Source: Desulfosporosinus sp.
Lineage (GTDB): Bacteria; Bacillota; Desulfitobacteriia; Desulfitobacteriales; Desulfitobacteriaceae
Direction of reading: 5' to 3'
NCBI GenBank assembly: GCA_016278585.1
Contig: JADQBO010000342.1
Coordinates: 1 to 12,368 of the forward strand
DNA: 12,368 bases
Positions 1 through 7,283 of the stretch are shown piece by piece. A program made the translations under genes and the position numbers. Within the stretch, counting starts at the first letter, position 1, and every line of letters starts with the position of its first letter. Below the pieces are notes generated by a model. That model had not been told where the DNA came from, did no database searches, and saw only the letters and a list, made by a program, of their open reading frames with translations.

Positions 1-224
1 TGCTAGAATTCAAACGACTACTGAAGGAGGGCTTGCTTGTGGCAACGATTGACTACCCCTATTTAGATTTGGAACGGTTTAATCATATGCTAAAGGTATC
101 TGGGCTAATGTATGCCGGCGCGGTTAACTTTGAGCCGCCAGGGAATGCCCTAACAACAGATTTGTTCCCCGAGTTTTCGGGTGGTTTGTATTCCTTTAGG
201 GCTCTACTCAAAAAAATGAGTTAA
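1..224 (+). CDS. C-terminal end of a probable SAM-dependent methyltransferase (5' partial)
   Basis: The frame is open from base 3 at the window edge to TAA at 222-224, so the true start lies outside. The visible 73 residues begin LEFKRLLKEGLLVATIDY, which resembles the late strand of class I SAM methyltransferases, where 'LKPGGLLV' precedes a beta strand. The rest is a helix (DLERFNHMLKVSGL) and a hydrophobic end. The SAM-binding glycine motif would be upstream and cannot be seen, so the family call is inference from a short fragment. The gene lies 38 bases before the GT2 glycosyltransferase in the same direction, which suggests one operon. A role in modifying a spore-surface glycan would fit the context but is not shown by the sequence. 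Confidence 0.45.
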   Translation, partial: LEFKRLLKEGLLVATIDYPYLDLERFNHMLKVSGLMYAGAVNFEPPGNALTTDLFPEFSGGLYSFRALLKKMS

Positions 225-262
225 CTCTTTGTATAGTTACATGGTTCTAGGAGGTGACTTTT

Positions 263-1453
263 ATGAGTCAAAGGAAGCAAAAATTATCCTTAACAATGAT
301 TGTTAAGGATGAAGAAAACTGTATCAAGCGATGTTTAGATAGCGTTAAAGATCTAGTAGATGAAATTATCATTGTCGATACAGGCTCAACAGATAAAACG
401 ATAGAGATTTGTGATTGTTATAATGCGCAAGTGTTTTCTTATCCTTGGAATCATAACTTTGCGGATGCTCGCAACTTTGGTTTAGATAAAGCTACGGGTG
501 AATGGATACTCTGGTTGGATGCGGATGAGGAAGTAGGTCAAGAGAATAGGGAACAATTAAATGATTCGTCACTCTTTGAGGACTACGATGCGTTTTCAGT
601 CCCTTTAATTAACTTCTATGGTGATCAGGTTGATTTGGATAATATAGCTCAGATAGCTCAACCCAGGATTTTTAAAAACTATAAGGGTTTTCGATTTGAA
701 AATAAGATCCATGAGTGGCTTAATCTTTCCGCTGCCTATGAACAGGATCGTGTGGGATTTATCGATCTAAAGATATATCATTATGGTTATATGAACGCAA
801 TGATTGAGGATAAACGAAAGTACCAACGGAATGTCAATTTATTATTAGAAGAATTGAAAGAAGATAACAACCATGCGTGGACCCATTATTATTTAGCAAC
901 TGAGTACTACCGAAGACGAGATTTTAATAAAGCCTTTAATGAGGTTAACCAATCGATAGCACTTTTTTTAAAGCAAGGATTGATTCCTCCACCTTCGATG
1001 CTTTATAGTCTGAAGTATTCAATTTTAATTGAAACGGGAAGTTGGGAAGGTGCGTGGCCCGGTATTCAGTCAGCTGTCAAAATGTTCCCCGATTATGTTG
1101 ATTTGAAATTTTATATGGGAGTCATCCTCTACTATAAAAAAATGATTCCCGAAGCTATAGAGTCCTTTGAAGAATGCATAAAATTAGGGGACGACAACCT
1201 CAATCATCTGAGTCTTAAGGGCTTGGGTAGTTTTAGGGCCTGGTATTATAAGGGACTTTGCCTTGAGGAATTATCAAGAGAAGTGGAGGCTACATGGGCT
1301 TATTATAAGGCGGTAAAACTTTCGAGCAGTTTCACTCATGCACGGGCGGACCTTGTTAAACTAATCAATAGGCTAACCAATTCTACTCTAAATCAGGAAA
1401 ACATTAATTTGGAGGAGATAGCAGAGCTTATTCAACAAATCGGTAACAAGTGA
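263..1453 (+). CDS. GT2-family glycosyltransferase with C-terminal TPR region
   Basis: This is a 396-residue cytoplasmic protein with no signal peptide. Residues 5-100 form a family 2 (GT-A) nucleotide-sugar transferase domain: LSLTMIVKDEEN at the start, DTGSTDKT (about 39-46) for nucleotide binding, and WLDADEE (about 84-90) carrying the metal-binding DxD-type motif. From about residue 195 onward, amphipathic helices with Tyr/Ala/Gly patterns (HYYLATEYYRRRDFNKAF, YYKGLCLEEL) look like tetratricopeptide repeats. Related GT2-TPR enzymes, such as the SunS type, often glycosylate proteins or peptides. ATG 263 is preferred because AGGAGGTG lies 7 bases upstream; an in-frame GTG at 254 sits inside that ribosome site. 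The donor sugar and acceptor are unknown. The adjacent small spore-surface proteins are candidate acceptors by context only. Confidence 0.88.
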   Translation: MSQRKQKLSLTMIVKDEENCIKRCLDSVKDLVDEIIIVDTGSTDKTIEICDCYNAQVFSYPWNHNFADARNFGLDKATGEWILWLDADEEVGQENREQLNDSSLFEDYDAFSVPLINFYGDQVDLDNIAQIAQPRIFKNYKGFRFENKIHEWLNLSAAYEQDRVGFIDLKIYHYGYMNAMIEDKRKYQRNVNLLLEELKEDNNHAWTHYYLATEYYRRRDFNKAFNEVNQSIALFLKQGLIPPPSMLYSLKYSILIETGSWEGAWPGIQSAVKMFPDYVDLKFYMGVILYYKKMIPEAIESFEECIKLGDDNLNHLSLKGLGSFRAWYYKGLCLEELSREVEATWAYYKAVKLSSSFTHARADLVKLINRLTNSTLNQENINLEEIAELIQQIGNK

Positions 1454-1472
1454 CACCTTATCCCATATATTA
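1446..1472 (+). promoter_or_regulatory. Candidate sigma-K-type promoter for the 1505 gene
   Basis: AC at 1446-1447, 16 bases, then CATATATTA at 1464-1472 fits the Bacillus sigma-K pattern (AC, 16 bp, CATAnnnTA). The -35 part lies inside the last codons of the upstream glycosyltransferase gene. The match is by eye and the motif is short, so chance is possible. Placement 32 bases before the start codon and a similar box before the 8798 gene support it. Confidence 0.5.
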
Positions 1473-1504
1473 TAGTGAGGATTTAATTATAAGGAGGATG
1501 TTGC

Positions 1505-1810
1505 ATGTCGTTTCCAACAATTCCTAACGTGACCCCGTCCATCAGTATCAATAGAGAGCAAGTTTGCAATTTGTTGTTAGCTTCTATCGCATTTGAAGAA
1601 CTAGGTTTAGCTCACATTATCAATGCTGAAGGCGAAAAGATTCAGGCTGTCATAGGTACTCTTCCCGGTGTAACAATTCCTGGAACAACCATTAATGGCT
1701 TAATTTCCATTAATCGTGAGGTCAATCGGACTTTGAAAACAGTTTTAAAAACCCAAATGTTACTTCAGTTTAAACTGGAAGATGTTCTTGATAATTGTCC
1801 GGAAATGTAA
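1505..1810 (+). CDS. Small spore-surface/exosporium-type protein, minimal paralog (SIAxEE core)
   Basis: This 101-residue protein has no signal peptide. It begins MSFPTIPNVTPSISINRE and continues into a predicted helical core with LLLASIAFEELGLAHIINAEGEKIQ at about residues 23-47. I recognise that core from C-terminal domains of exosporium and collagen-like spore proteins of Bacillus, Paenibacillus and clostridia. A second amphipathic region (LKTVLKTQMLLQFKLEDVL) ends the protein. It is the shortest family member here: it stops straight after the core (DNCPEM) with no extension, so it shows where the core ends. AAGGAGG lies 7 bases before ATG. A sigma-K-like box precedes the gene and a strong terminator follows 20 bases after the stop, so it can be a single-gene unit. 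Biochemical function is unknown; spore location is inferred from family resemblance. Confidence 0.82.
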   Translation: MSFPTIPNVTPSISINREQVCNLLLASIAFEELGLAHIINAEGEKIQAVIGTLPGVTIPGTTINGLISINREVNRTLKTVLKTQMLLQFKLEDVLDNCPEM

Positions 1811-1829
1811 TGCTATTATAGCAATCTAA

Positions 1830-1870
1830 GGGACCTACCCCACTTTTCTAGGGGGTGGGTCCCATTTTTA
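1830..1870 (+). terminator. Rho-independent terminator after the 1505 gene
   Basis: The left arm GGGACCTACCCC (1830-1841) pairs with GGGGTGGGTCCC (1852-1863), giving 12 pairs with one G-T wobble and a 10-base loop. It is followed by the T-rich run ATTTTTATT. This is a classic intrinsic terminator and isolates the 1505 gene from the next unit. Confidence 0.92.
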
Positions 1871-1935
1871 TTGGTTCAAAGATACCAGATAGTGATCGGG
1901 ACAAGAAAATATTAAACACACAAGCACAAGCTCTC

Positions 1936-1963
1936 ACCAATTCACCTACGTCTACATAGCATG
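1936..1963 (+). promoter_or_regulatory. Possible late-sporulation promoter before the 2001 gene
   Basis: AC at 1936-1937 and CATAGCATG from 1955, 17 bases apart, form an imperfect sigma-K-like match. The gene follows a terminator and needs its own promoter, but this particular box is weak. Confidence 0.3.
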
Positions 1964-2000
1964 TACTAGCATTAATGTTGTTTAGAAAGGAGAGATTAAT

Positions 2001-2399
2001 ATGTCATTCCCCAATATACCAGATATCAATGCAACCATTAGTATCAATAGAAATGATGTTGTCAATTTGCTTTTAGCATCAATTGCCTTTGAAGAGCTAG
2101 GATTAGCTCATGTAATTAATGCTGAGGCAGAGAAAATTCAATTTGTTTTAGGAACCCTTCCAGGTCAATCTCTATCAGAACCTCCAACAATCGATCATTT
2201 AATGAGGATTGACAGAAGCGTAGACCAAATTTTAAGGACAGTCATTAAAAACCAAATGCTGCTCCAATTTAAATTGGACGATTTAATTGAAATACCAGAA
2301 GTAACAGTTCATAGGGACACTGCCACAGTGACAGCAGCTTTTGCGGGTGTAACTGTAAGTGATAGTGATTCCGCTTATTATTATACCGAGAAACAATAA
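2001..2399 (+). CDS. SIAxEE-core spore-surface protein with an Ig-strand-like C-terminal tail
   Basis: The protein has 132 residues and no signal peptide. Residues 1-96 are the family core, from MSFPNIPDINATISINRN through LLLASIAFEELGLAHVINAE to NQMLLQFKLDDLIEIP. Residues 97-132 are an extra tail, EVTVHRDTATVTAAFAGVTV then SDSDSAYYYTEKQ. That tail is not in the 101-residue paralog. It closely resembles the end of the Ig-like repeats of the next gene product: VDTATAAGNYQGQTVTDTD then PAYW, about 12 identities over 23 positions. AAAGGAGAG precedes ATG. The next gene starts 33 bases downstream with no terminator between, so the two are probably co-transcribed. The core probably seats the protein on the spore surface and the tail may contact the large repeat protein; both roles are inference. 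Confidence 0.82.
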   Translation: MSFPNIPDINATISINRNDVVNLLLASIAFEELGLAHVINAEAEKIQFVLGTLPGQSLSEPPTIDHLMRIDRSVDQILRTVIKNQMLLQFKLDDLIEIPEVTVHRDTATVTAAFAGVTVSDSDSAYYYTEKQ

Positions 2400-2432
2400 C
2401 GTGAATTAAAAATTAAGGGGTGAAAAAATATT

Positions 2433-4622
2433 ATGACCACAATCGGAGGTATAAATCTAGGTGATTTACCCGATTATTTACTCTTTTTTGCAGACGGTAG
2501 TGTTGATGCAAACTGGCAAGGAGCAACCAAGGGGTTTATTGGGGATGTAGCGGTTAATGGCCTTGTAGCAAGTGAGCGTACTTCAGGTGGTGTTCCTTAT
2601 GCAGGAACCCTCTATACGAACGCCCCTACCCAAGGCGCTTGGCAAGCCATTCTTGACCAGAACCCAACCCAGGCTACAGGTGTTACCGGTGATATTACAC
2701 GGATTGCTAATTTAACATCAGATTTGATCAGTGCCATACAACAAATCAATGCTCTTCCAGCTACACCTGGCTTTGAAAGTGTATCATCCACTTCCCTTGA
2801 CGGGTTAAATACTCAAAATGGGATTAACGAAGTTTACGTTATTAATATTACGTCGGGTTTAACTGTTTCAAGTCAAATCAACATTACAGGTGACCCAGGG
2901 GATATATACATTCTACGTTGGGACACCGACAGTAATTCTAGCAATGGCTATCAGGGACAAGTAAAATTCCAGAGCGGAGGAGCTATTGTCCCTCACGGGG
3001 GATTAACACCCACTAACTTTATCAATGTAGCCGGAGATATTAACTCTTCAGGAGGTGGATCTACGCCACCCCCCCCTTATCCACAAGGGCCTAGATACAA
3101 TGACGGGCAAGGAAGTTTAATCATTGGAGGTAGTGACTTTAGCGGTGGAGGATCCTTTACCGGGTATTGGCTGACAACAGGTGCGCCCGATATATTTGAC
3201 CCAGTAACTGGACTGTATTATGGGGAAACTGTGCCCCTTAGCAATGGGATTTTTGTTGGCGGTTGGTATTCACTGACCACGAAATTCAGTATGACCTCGG
3301 GTACAAGTGGGGTTTATGTATCCCCTAATCCGGCTACTGTAGAACAGCCGGCCATTGATGTTATAAAAGAAGTATCCAATGATAACGGAGCAACTTGGTT
3401 TGATGCCAATACACCACCTGGACCAAACGTTGTTTCTGGAACAAACCCACAATTCAGATTTACCGTCACCAATACAGGTAATGTAACGCTAACCAATGTT
3501 GTCGTAACTGATGATGTCTATGGACTCATCGCAACTATTCCAAGCTTAGTACCAGGTGCATCCCAGCAGTTTGTAGTTGTTGGAACGTGGGCACTTGGTC
3601 AACAAGTCAACACCGCAACAGCAACTGGCGATTATCTAGGCCAAACGGTTAGCGACACTGACCCAGCTTATTGGTTTGGAGTAGTAGCGCCAACCCCGGC
3701 TATTGATGTCGTAAAAGAAGTATCTCCGGATAACGGAACGACTTGGTTTGATGCCAATACACCACCTGGACCCAACATTATTGCTCCGACGAATTCCCAG
3801 TTCAGATTTACGGTCACGAATACAGGAAATGTCACGTTAACCAATGTTGTCGTATCTGATGATGTCTATGGACTCATCGCAACGATTCCGAGCTTGGCAC
3901 CAGGTGCATCCCAACAGTTTATAGTTGTCGGGACGTGGGCACTTGGTCAACAAGTGAACACAGCAACAGCTACAGGAGATTATCAAGGTCAAACGGTTAC
4001 AGATACTGATTCAGCCTATTGGTTCGGAGTGGAAGCGCCAGCCCCAGCGATTGATGTGTTGAAAGAAGTATCCCCAGATAACGGAGCCACTTGGTTTGAT
4101 GCTAATACACCTCCTGGACCTAACGTTGTTGCTCCGACGAATCCTCAGTTTAGATTTACGGTCACAAATACAGGGAATGTCACGATAACCAATGTTGTGG
4201 TAACTGATGATGTCTATGGCTTCATTGGAACTATTCCAAGCCTAGCCCCAGGAGCATCTCAACAGTTTATAGTTGTCGGAACGTGGGCACTAGGCCAAGG
4301 TGTGGATACTGCAACAGCGGCGGGAAATTATCAGGGTCAAACGGTTACGGACACTGATCCAGCGTATTGGCTTGGTGTTGGTCCCTCAATAGATATGGAA
4401 AAATATGTATCAGTCGATAATGGTGTAACATGGATAGATGCGGACACGGCCCCAGGACCCTTACTACCTCCCGGAATTGCACCTCAATTTAGATTTGTTG
4501 TAACGAATAACGGTAGTGTACCACTAACAAATATACAAGTAATGGACGATGTTTTTGGGTTAATTGGAACACTTCCTGGATTACTACCAGGAGAGTCATT
4601 CCAGTGGCTTATAATTGCATAA
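2433..4622 (+). CDS. Large signal-less surface protein with Ig-like (DUF11/DUF7507-type) repeats
   Basis: The protein has 729 residues. Residues 1 to about 300 form a Gly/Ser/Asn-rich domain (DYLLFFADGSVDANWQGATK, ITGDPGDIYILRWDTDSN, GGSDFSGGGSFTGYWLTTG) with a PPPPYPQGP stretch inside. It recalls choice-of-anchor or ice-binding-like beta-helix domains, but I cannot assign a family firmly. Four tandem Ig-like repeats follow at about 307-422, 423-538, 539-651 and 652-729. Each starts IDVxKEVSxDNGxTWFDAN and carries QFRFTVTNTGNVT. The fourth is diverged and ends early at GESFQWLIIA, lacking the last 35 or so residues of a full repeat. There is no signal peptide, sorting motif or membrane segment, which fits deposition on a spore from the mother cell better than secretion. 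AAGGGGTGA precedes ATG. It is probably a spore-surface fibre or adhesin-like protein. Confidence 0.8.
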   Translation: MTTIGGINLGDLPDYLLFFADGSVDANWQGATKGFIGDVAVNGLVASERTSGGVPYAGTLYTNAPTQGAWQAILDQNPTQATGVTGDITRIANLTSDLISAIQQINALPATPGFESVSSTSLDGLNTQNGINEVYVINITSGLTVSSQINITGDPGDIYILRWDTDSNSSNGYQGQVKFQSGGAIVPHGGLTPTNFINVAGDINSSGGGSTPPPPYPQGPRYNDGQGSLIIGGSDFSGGGSFTGYWLTTGAPDIFDPVTGLYYGETVPLSNGIFVGGWYSLTTKFSMTSGTSGVYVSPNPATVEQPAIDVIKEVSNDNGATWFDANTPPGPNVVSGTNPQFRFTVTNTGNVTLTNVVVTDDVYGLIATIPSLVPGASQQFVVVGTWALGQQVNTATATGDYLGQTVSDTDPAYWFGVVAPTPAIDVVKEVSPDNGTTWFDANTPPGPNIIAPTNSQFRFTVTNTGNVTLTNVVVSDDVYGLIATIPSLAPGASQQFIVVGTWALGQQVNTATATGDYQGQTVTDTDSAYWFGVEAPAPAIDVLKEVSPDNGATWFDANTPPGPNVVAPTNPQFRFTVTNTGNVTITNVVVTDDVYGFIGTIPSLAPGASQQFIVVGTWALGQGVDTATAAGNYQGQTVTDTDPAYWLGVGPSIDMEKYVSVDNGVTWIDADTAPGPLLPPGIAPQFRFVVTNNGSVPLTNIQVMDDVFGLIGTLPGLLPGESFQWLIIA
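3351..4619 (+). repeat. Tandem repeats of about 348 bp encoding Ig-like domains
   Basis: The units start at about 3351, 3699, 4047 and 4386. The first three are 348, 348 and 339 bp and are very similar in DNA as well as protein, including blocks such as GATGATGTCTATGG and TTTGATGCCAATACACC. This points to recent duplication or gene conversion. The fourth is shorter (234 bp) and much more diverged. Confidence 0.9.
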
Positions 4623-4709
4623 TTTAGAAATGATGTCTTTATGCCTCAATTATTGGAAACTTTGTTCCTATGTGCCATTCAAACCAAATTTTATAAAATA
4701 GGGAATGGG

Positions 4710-4781
4710 ATGTAGGTTCCAACAATTGACAATATAACCTCGAGCATTAGTCTAAATAGAAATCATTTATCTACTAATGAT
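4710..4781 (+). pseudogene. Relic of the 5' end of an SIAxEE-core paralog
   Basis: Reading from ATG 4710 gives M-stop-VPTIDNITSSISLNRNHLS. This aligns position for position with the starts of the intact paralogs (MSFPTIPNVTPSISINREQV). A TAG replaces the second codon, and homology is lost before the ASIAFEE core, so only about 20 codons survive. No gene product is expected. It is evidence for a further, lost copy directly downstream of the large repeat protein. Confidence 0.72.
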
Positions 4782-4787
4782 CAAAGG

Positions 4788-4824
4788 GCTGCTTTAAAAG
4801 ATGTCTTAGTCATCTAAAAGCAGC
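4788..4824. terminator. Hairpin between convergent genes, possible terminator
   Basis: GCTGCTTT (4788-4795) pairs with AAAGCAGC (4817-4824), and the inner AGATG (4799-4803) pairs with CATCT (4811-4815) across a small internal loop. The position between the convergent 2433 and 4872 genes suits a two-way terminator. There is no good T run on either strand, so efficiency is uncertain. Confidence 0.45.
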
Positions 4825-4871
4825 TCATTATTAGTATATTGGCATTGGGTTATGCCCCTTACAAGACAATA

Positions 4872-6155
4872 TTATCGATCTAACAGGGGCTCTAAATGAT
4901 TATGCCATACCCATTGTGGACTAAATCGCTGCCTTGTAAGTGTTTTCGCGTGAAGAACTGGATTATCTCTCATGAGGTTGACGACTTTTGCTGCATGCTC
5001 CTCCAAATAGACCTGTTCTGATGGTTGATAAGTTTCTTTGGTATCAAAGCCAAAGTTTCTAGCAGCCCAGCGCATAAAATAGGAATTCAGTTTCTTACCT
5101 AATTCTTCAAGGGCAGGAACAGCCTGATTTAAGACGATAAAGTTACCTCTACTCGCAGCTTCAAGGACGGTAAGTCCGAAGGATTCTGAGAACGATGGAC
5201 AAATAAATAAATTAGAGAGCGTAAACAGTTCTAAAACGCTATTGCGAGGAAATCCTTGTGGATAACCTAAATCACTAGTAAAAGCAATATTTGACTCTTC
5301 GAGACCATATGTGTATCCATTTTCGCGTATGGTCCTTTTGTAGAGATCCGGCTTAATATCCATAGCTGGGAAATCGCAGAAAATAATTTTAACGTCCTGT
5401 TCAGTTTTTTTACGAATTACTCCGGCAAAGGCAGCGACGTTCTCAAACTTTTTACCGGTTGATAGTCTGCCGGGATAAACAATTAAAATATCTGGACTCA
5501 GTAGATCAAACTGTTTCTGAATTGCTTTAACATCATCACTCATACTTGACATTAAATCGAGACTGTTATTTATAACACTACATTTACCCTCTGGTAGGTT
5601 ATACTGTCGAGCAAGGGCTGGTATTCCTGATTGAGTAGGATAGACATACGTGGTGTTCGGCATTGGAGAATAGCGTGCTGAAAAAGGCCATTTAGGATTA
5701 GCTGGTCTTTTTACCGGAGCTGAGTGAGTTACTGCTATGAACTTCAGATTAGGTAATTTTTCTTGAGCTTTTCTAATGGCAACATTGTGAATTAAATGCC
5801 AACCCTGATAATGTATATCATGCATTATGCAGACGTCTACATCTAAAAGCTTAGCTACTAAATCTTCAGCTACGACATCTACTTCATCAAAAAATGTGTC
5901 GTGAACTTGGCCATCTGGTTTAGAATAGTCACACCAATGAATTTGTTTATCATTGTGTCTATTATTAACTTTTACCCATTCCAATCTCTCATCCCTAAAT
6001 ACACCATATCTTTGGTCATCAGGACAATCTTGACATACAAGTACCTTAGTCTCAATTTCTGCATCGAGTAACATTCTAAGATGCTCGGCTACAACATTTA
6101 CAAGAGAATATGTGGCGCTAAGGCCATTAAACATAGTAAGAACTGCTACTTTCAT
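4872..6155 (-). CDS. GT4-type (GT-B fold) glycosyltransferase
   Basis: The protein has 427 residues, the usual length for a single-chain GT-B enzyme, and no signal peptide. The N-terminal half begins MKVAVLTMFNGLSATYSLVN and contains a hydrophobic/His-rich stretch (CIMHDIHYQGWHLIH). The C-terminal half has the donor-site features of GT4 enzymes: YPGRLSTGKKFE (about 227-238, with the conserved Arg and Lys) and SFSESFGLTVLEAASRG (321-337), which holds the E-x7-E pair Glu324/Glu332. It is expected to be a retaining transferase using a nucleotide-sugar donor; sugar and acceptor are unknown. GGAGG lies 8 bases before ATG. It is divergent from the 6464 paralog, and a broken copy lies at 7284-8106. 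A role in spore-surface glycosylation is inferred from context. Confidence 0.85.
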   Translation of the reverse strand: MKVAVLTMFNGLSATYSLVNVVAEHLRMLLDAEIETKVLVCQDCPDDQRYGVFRDERLEWVKVNNRHNDKQIHWCDYSKPDGQVHDTFFDEVDVVAEDLVAKLLDVDVCIMHDIHYQGWHLIHNVAIRKAQEKLPNLKFIAVTHSAPVKRPANPKWPFSARYSPMPNTTYVYPTQSGIPALARQYNLPEGKCSVINNSLDLMSSMSDDVKAIQKQFDLLSPDILIVYPGRLSTGKKFENVAAFAGVIRKKTEQDVKIIFCDFPAMDIKPDLYKRTIRENGYTYGLEESNIAFTSDLGYPQGFPRNSVLELFTLSNLFICPSFSESFGLTVLEAASRGNFIVLNQAVPALEELGKKLNSYFMRWAARNFGFDTKETYQPSEQVYLEEHAAKVVNLMRDNPVLHAKTLTRQRFSPQWVWHNHLEPLLDR

Positions 6156-6463
6156 GTGTATACCTCCAAAGAATGAAACTAAATATAACTAAAACTCTAT
6201 AGATTATTTTAGGTATACGCACGGATCTTGAAAAAAAGTATATGTTTCAAAGCTCCTGACAGTTGTCTGGCAATAGAATTTCTAAACTCTATTTGGAAAA
6301 ATTGTCACATCTACTGTAGTTGCTACATATTAATAAACGGGGAAAATTAATACAATACATAGCATCATATATGAGTTATCCCACCCTCCTGAAGCCACTC
6401 TGTGTATCTACTAGTATAAATCTGGAATTTATCTAGTCTAAATAAGAGAGAGGAATTGATTAA

Positions 6464-6793
6464 ATGAGTATGCCACAAATTCCTGAGGAAAAGCATAGAC
6501 CCTCGCTCCAAGAAACGGTCATTGATTTATTGGAATCAATAGCTTTAGAGGAAATTGCAATTTCTCACCTATTAAATGCAGAAGCAGAAAAAAACCAAGT
6601 ACTGGTTAGTAAGCTTTGTCATCATGAAAGCCCTAGTTTAGTTAATGAACTACTAAAGTGTAATAAAGCTACATCTAAAATAGTAGATACTGTTATTATT
6701 AAAGAGTGGTTATTACTTAAAAAGCTGGAAATGGTACTAGAAATAGATTGCTGTTTTGGGGTGAAACACGAAAAATGCAAGTGTTGTGAATGA
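6464..6793 (+). CDS. Diverged SIAxEE-core paralog with Cys-rich C-terminus
   Basis: The protein has 109 residues and no signal peptide. MSMPQIPEE at the start and LLESIALEEIAISHLLNAEAEKNQ (about 22-45) place it in the same family as the 1505, 2001 and 8798 products, but it is the most distant copy. The second conserved block is changed to IKEWLLLKKLEMVLE. It ends in a cysteine cluster, CCFGVKHEKCKCCE, with five Cys in the last 14 residues. Such a tail could cross-link the protein by disulphides or bind metal, as seen for other spore coat proteins; this is inference. The ribosome site is modest (GAGAGG, about 11 bases before ATG). The upstream 308-bp gap from 6156 is shared with the divergent glycosyltransferase; I see no convincing promoter box in it. 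Confidence 0.75.
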   Translation: MSMPQIPEEKHRPSLQETVIDLLESIALEEIAISHLLNAEAEKNQVLVSKLCHHESPSLVNELLKCNKATSKIVDTVIIKEWLLLKKLEMVLEIDCCFGVKHEKCKCCE

Positions 6794-6865
6794 AAGGACG
6801 GGTGAAAGTGTTGCAAGCATAATAAGGGGTGGTGAAAAAATGATTACTAAGGGAGTATTTTAACT

Positions 6866-7282
6866 ATGCTGAGCAAGTACAATCGGCTAATAGAGGTTCT
6901 TGAAGAAGGTATCTCAGCAATAGATTTATATATTGAAAATCTTAATAAATTTACCAATATTCTTGAGGCGAAAAATCAAGTTAGCGATTGTAAAAAAGAG
7001 GTACAATATTTGAAATCGCAAAATCAATCAATAGTTTTAGCTTTATATATTCTGAGGAATATAAAAAGGAAAAAGTTAGAACTGCTAAAGAAAAAATCCT
7101 ATGAACAGCAGAAAAAAGAGAGTAATAGGAGTCTTGGTAAATTTATTAATTTAAAAGTTAATTTTACTGATTATTATAACGAAGGTGATCATAAATTTAT
7201 AAATATAAAAATTAATTTAGCTGCTTATAATAAAATTAAAAGCGCTGATAAACATGTAAAAATATCAATAAACTTAGATTAA
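6866..7282 (+). CDS. Unrecognised AT-rich coiled-coil protein
   Basis: The protein has 138 residues and belongs to no family I recognise. Residues about 5-95 are Lys/Glu/Leu-rich and helical, probably a coiled coil. The end has three similar beta-like segments: KFINLKVNFTDYY, KFINIKINLAAYN and VKISINLD. The reading frame is strongly AT-rich, more so than its neighbours, especially over 7130-7280. GGGAG lies about 11 bases before ATG. An overlapping short frame at 6840 (MITKGVF) has its own good ribosome site and could be a leader. The stop codon ends directly against the broken glycosyltransferase copy, so this segment may have been inserted there or joined by deletion. It may be a real small protein, but could be non-functional. 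Confidence 0.5.
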   Translation: MLSKYNRLIEVLEEGISAIDLYIENLNKFTNILEAKNQVSDCKKEVQYLKSQNQSIVLALYILRNIKRKKLELLKKKSYEQQKKESNRSLGKFINLKVNFTDYYNEGDHKFINIKINLAAYNKIKSADKHVKISINLD

Positions 7283-7283
7283 G

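Noticed and set aside
254..262. Upstream GTG start for the GT2 glycosyltransferase
   Set aside because: The GTG is part of the AGGAGGTG ribosome site serving ATG 263.
3270..3496. Minus-strand open frames inside the repeat protein gene
   Set aside because: They are antisense shadows of the repetitive coding DNA, with no ribosome site.
6241..6300. Sigma-K-like box (AC-17-CATATACTT) upstream of the minus-strand GT4 gene
   Set aside because: Spacing and -10 are both imperfect and the leader would be long; not strong enough to list as a feature.
6790..6822. Ten-codon frame overlapping the stop of the 6464 gene (ATGA)
   Set aside because: Too short to separate from chance, with no homology or conserved feature; only the overlap is suggestive.
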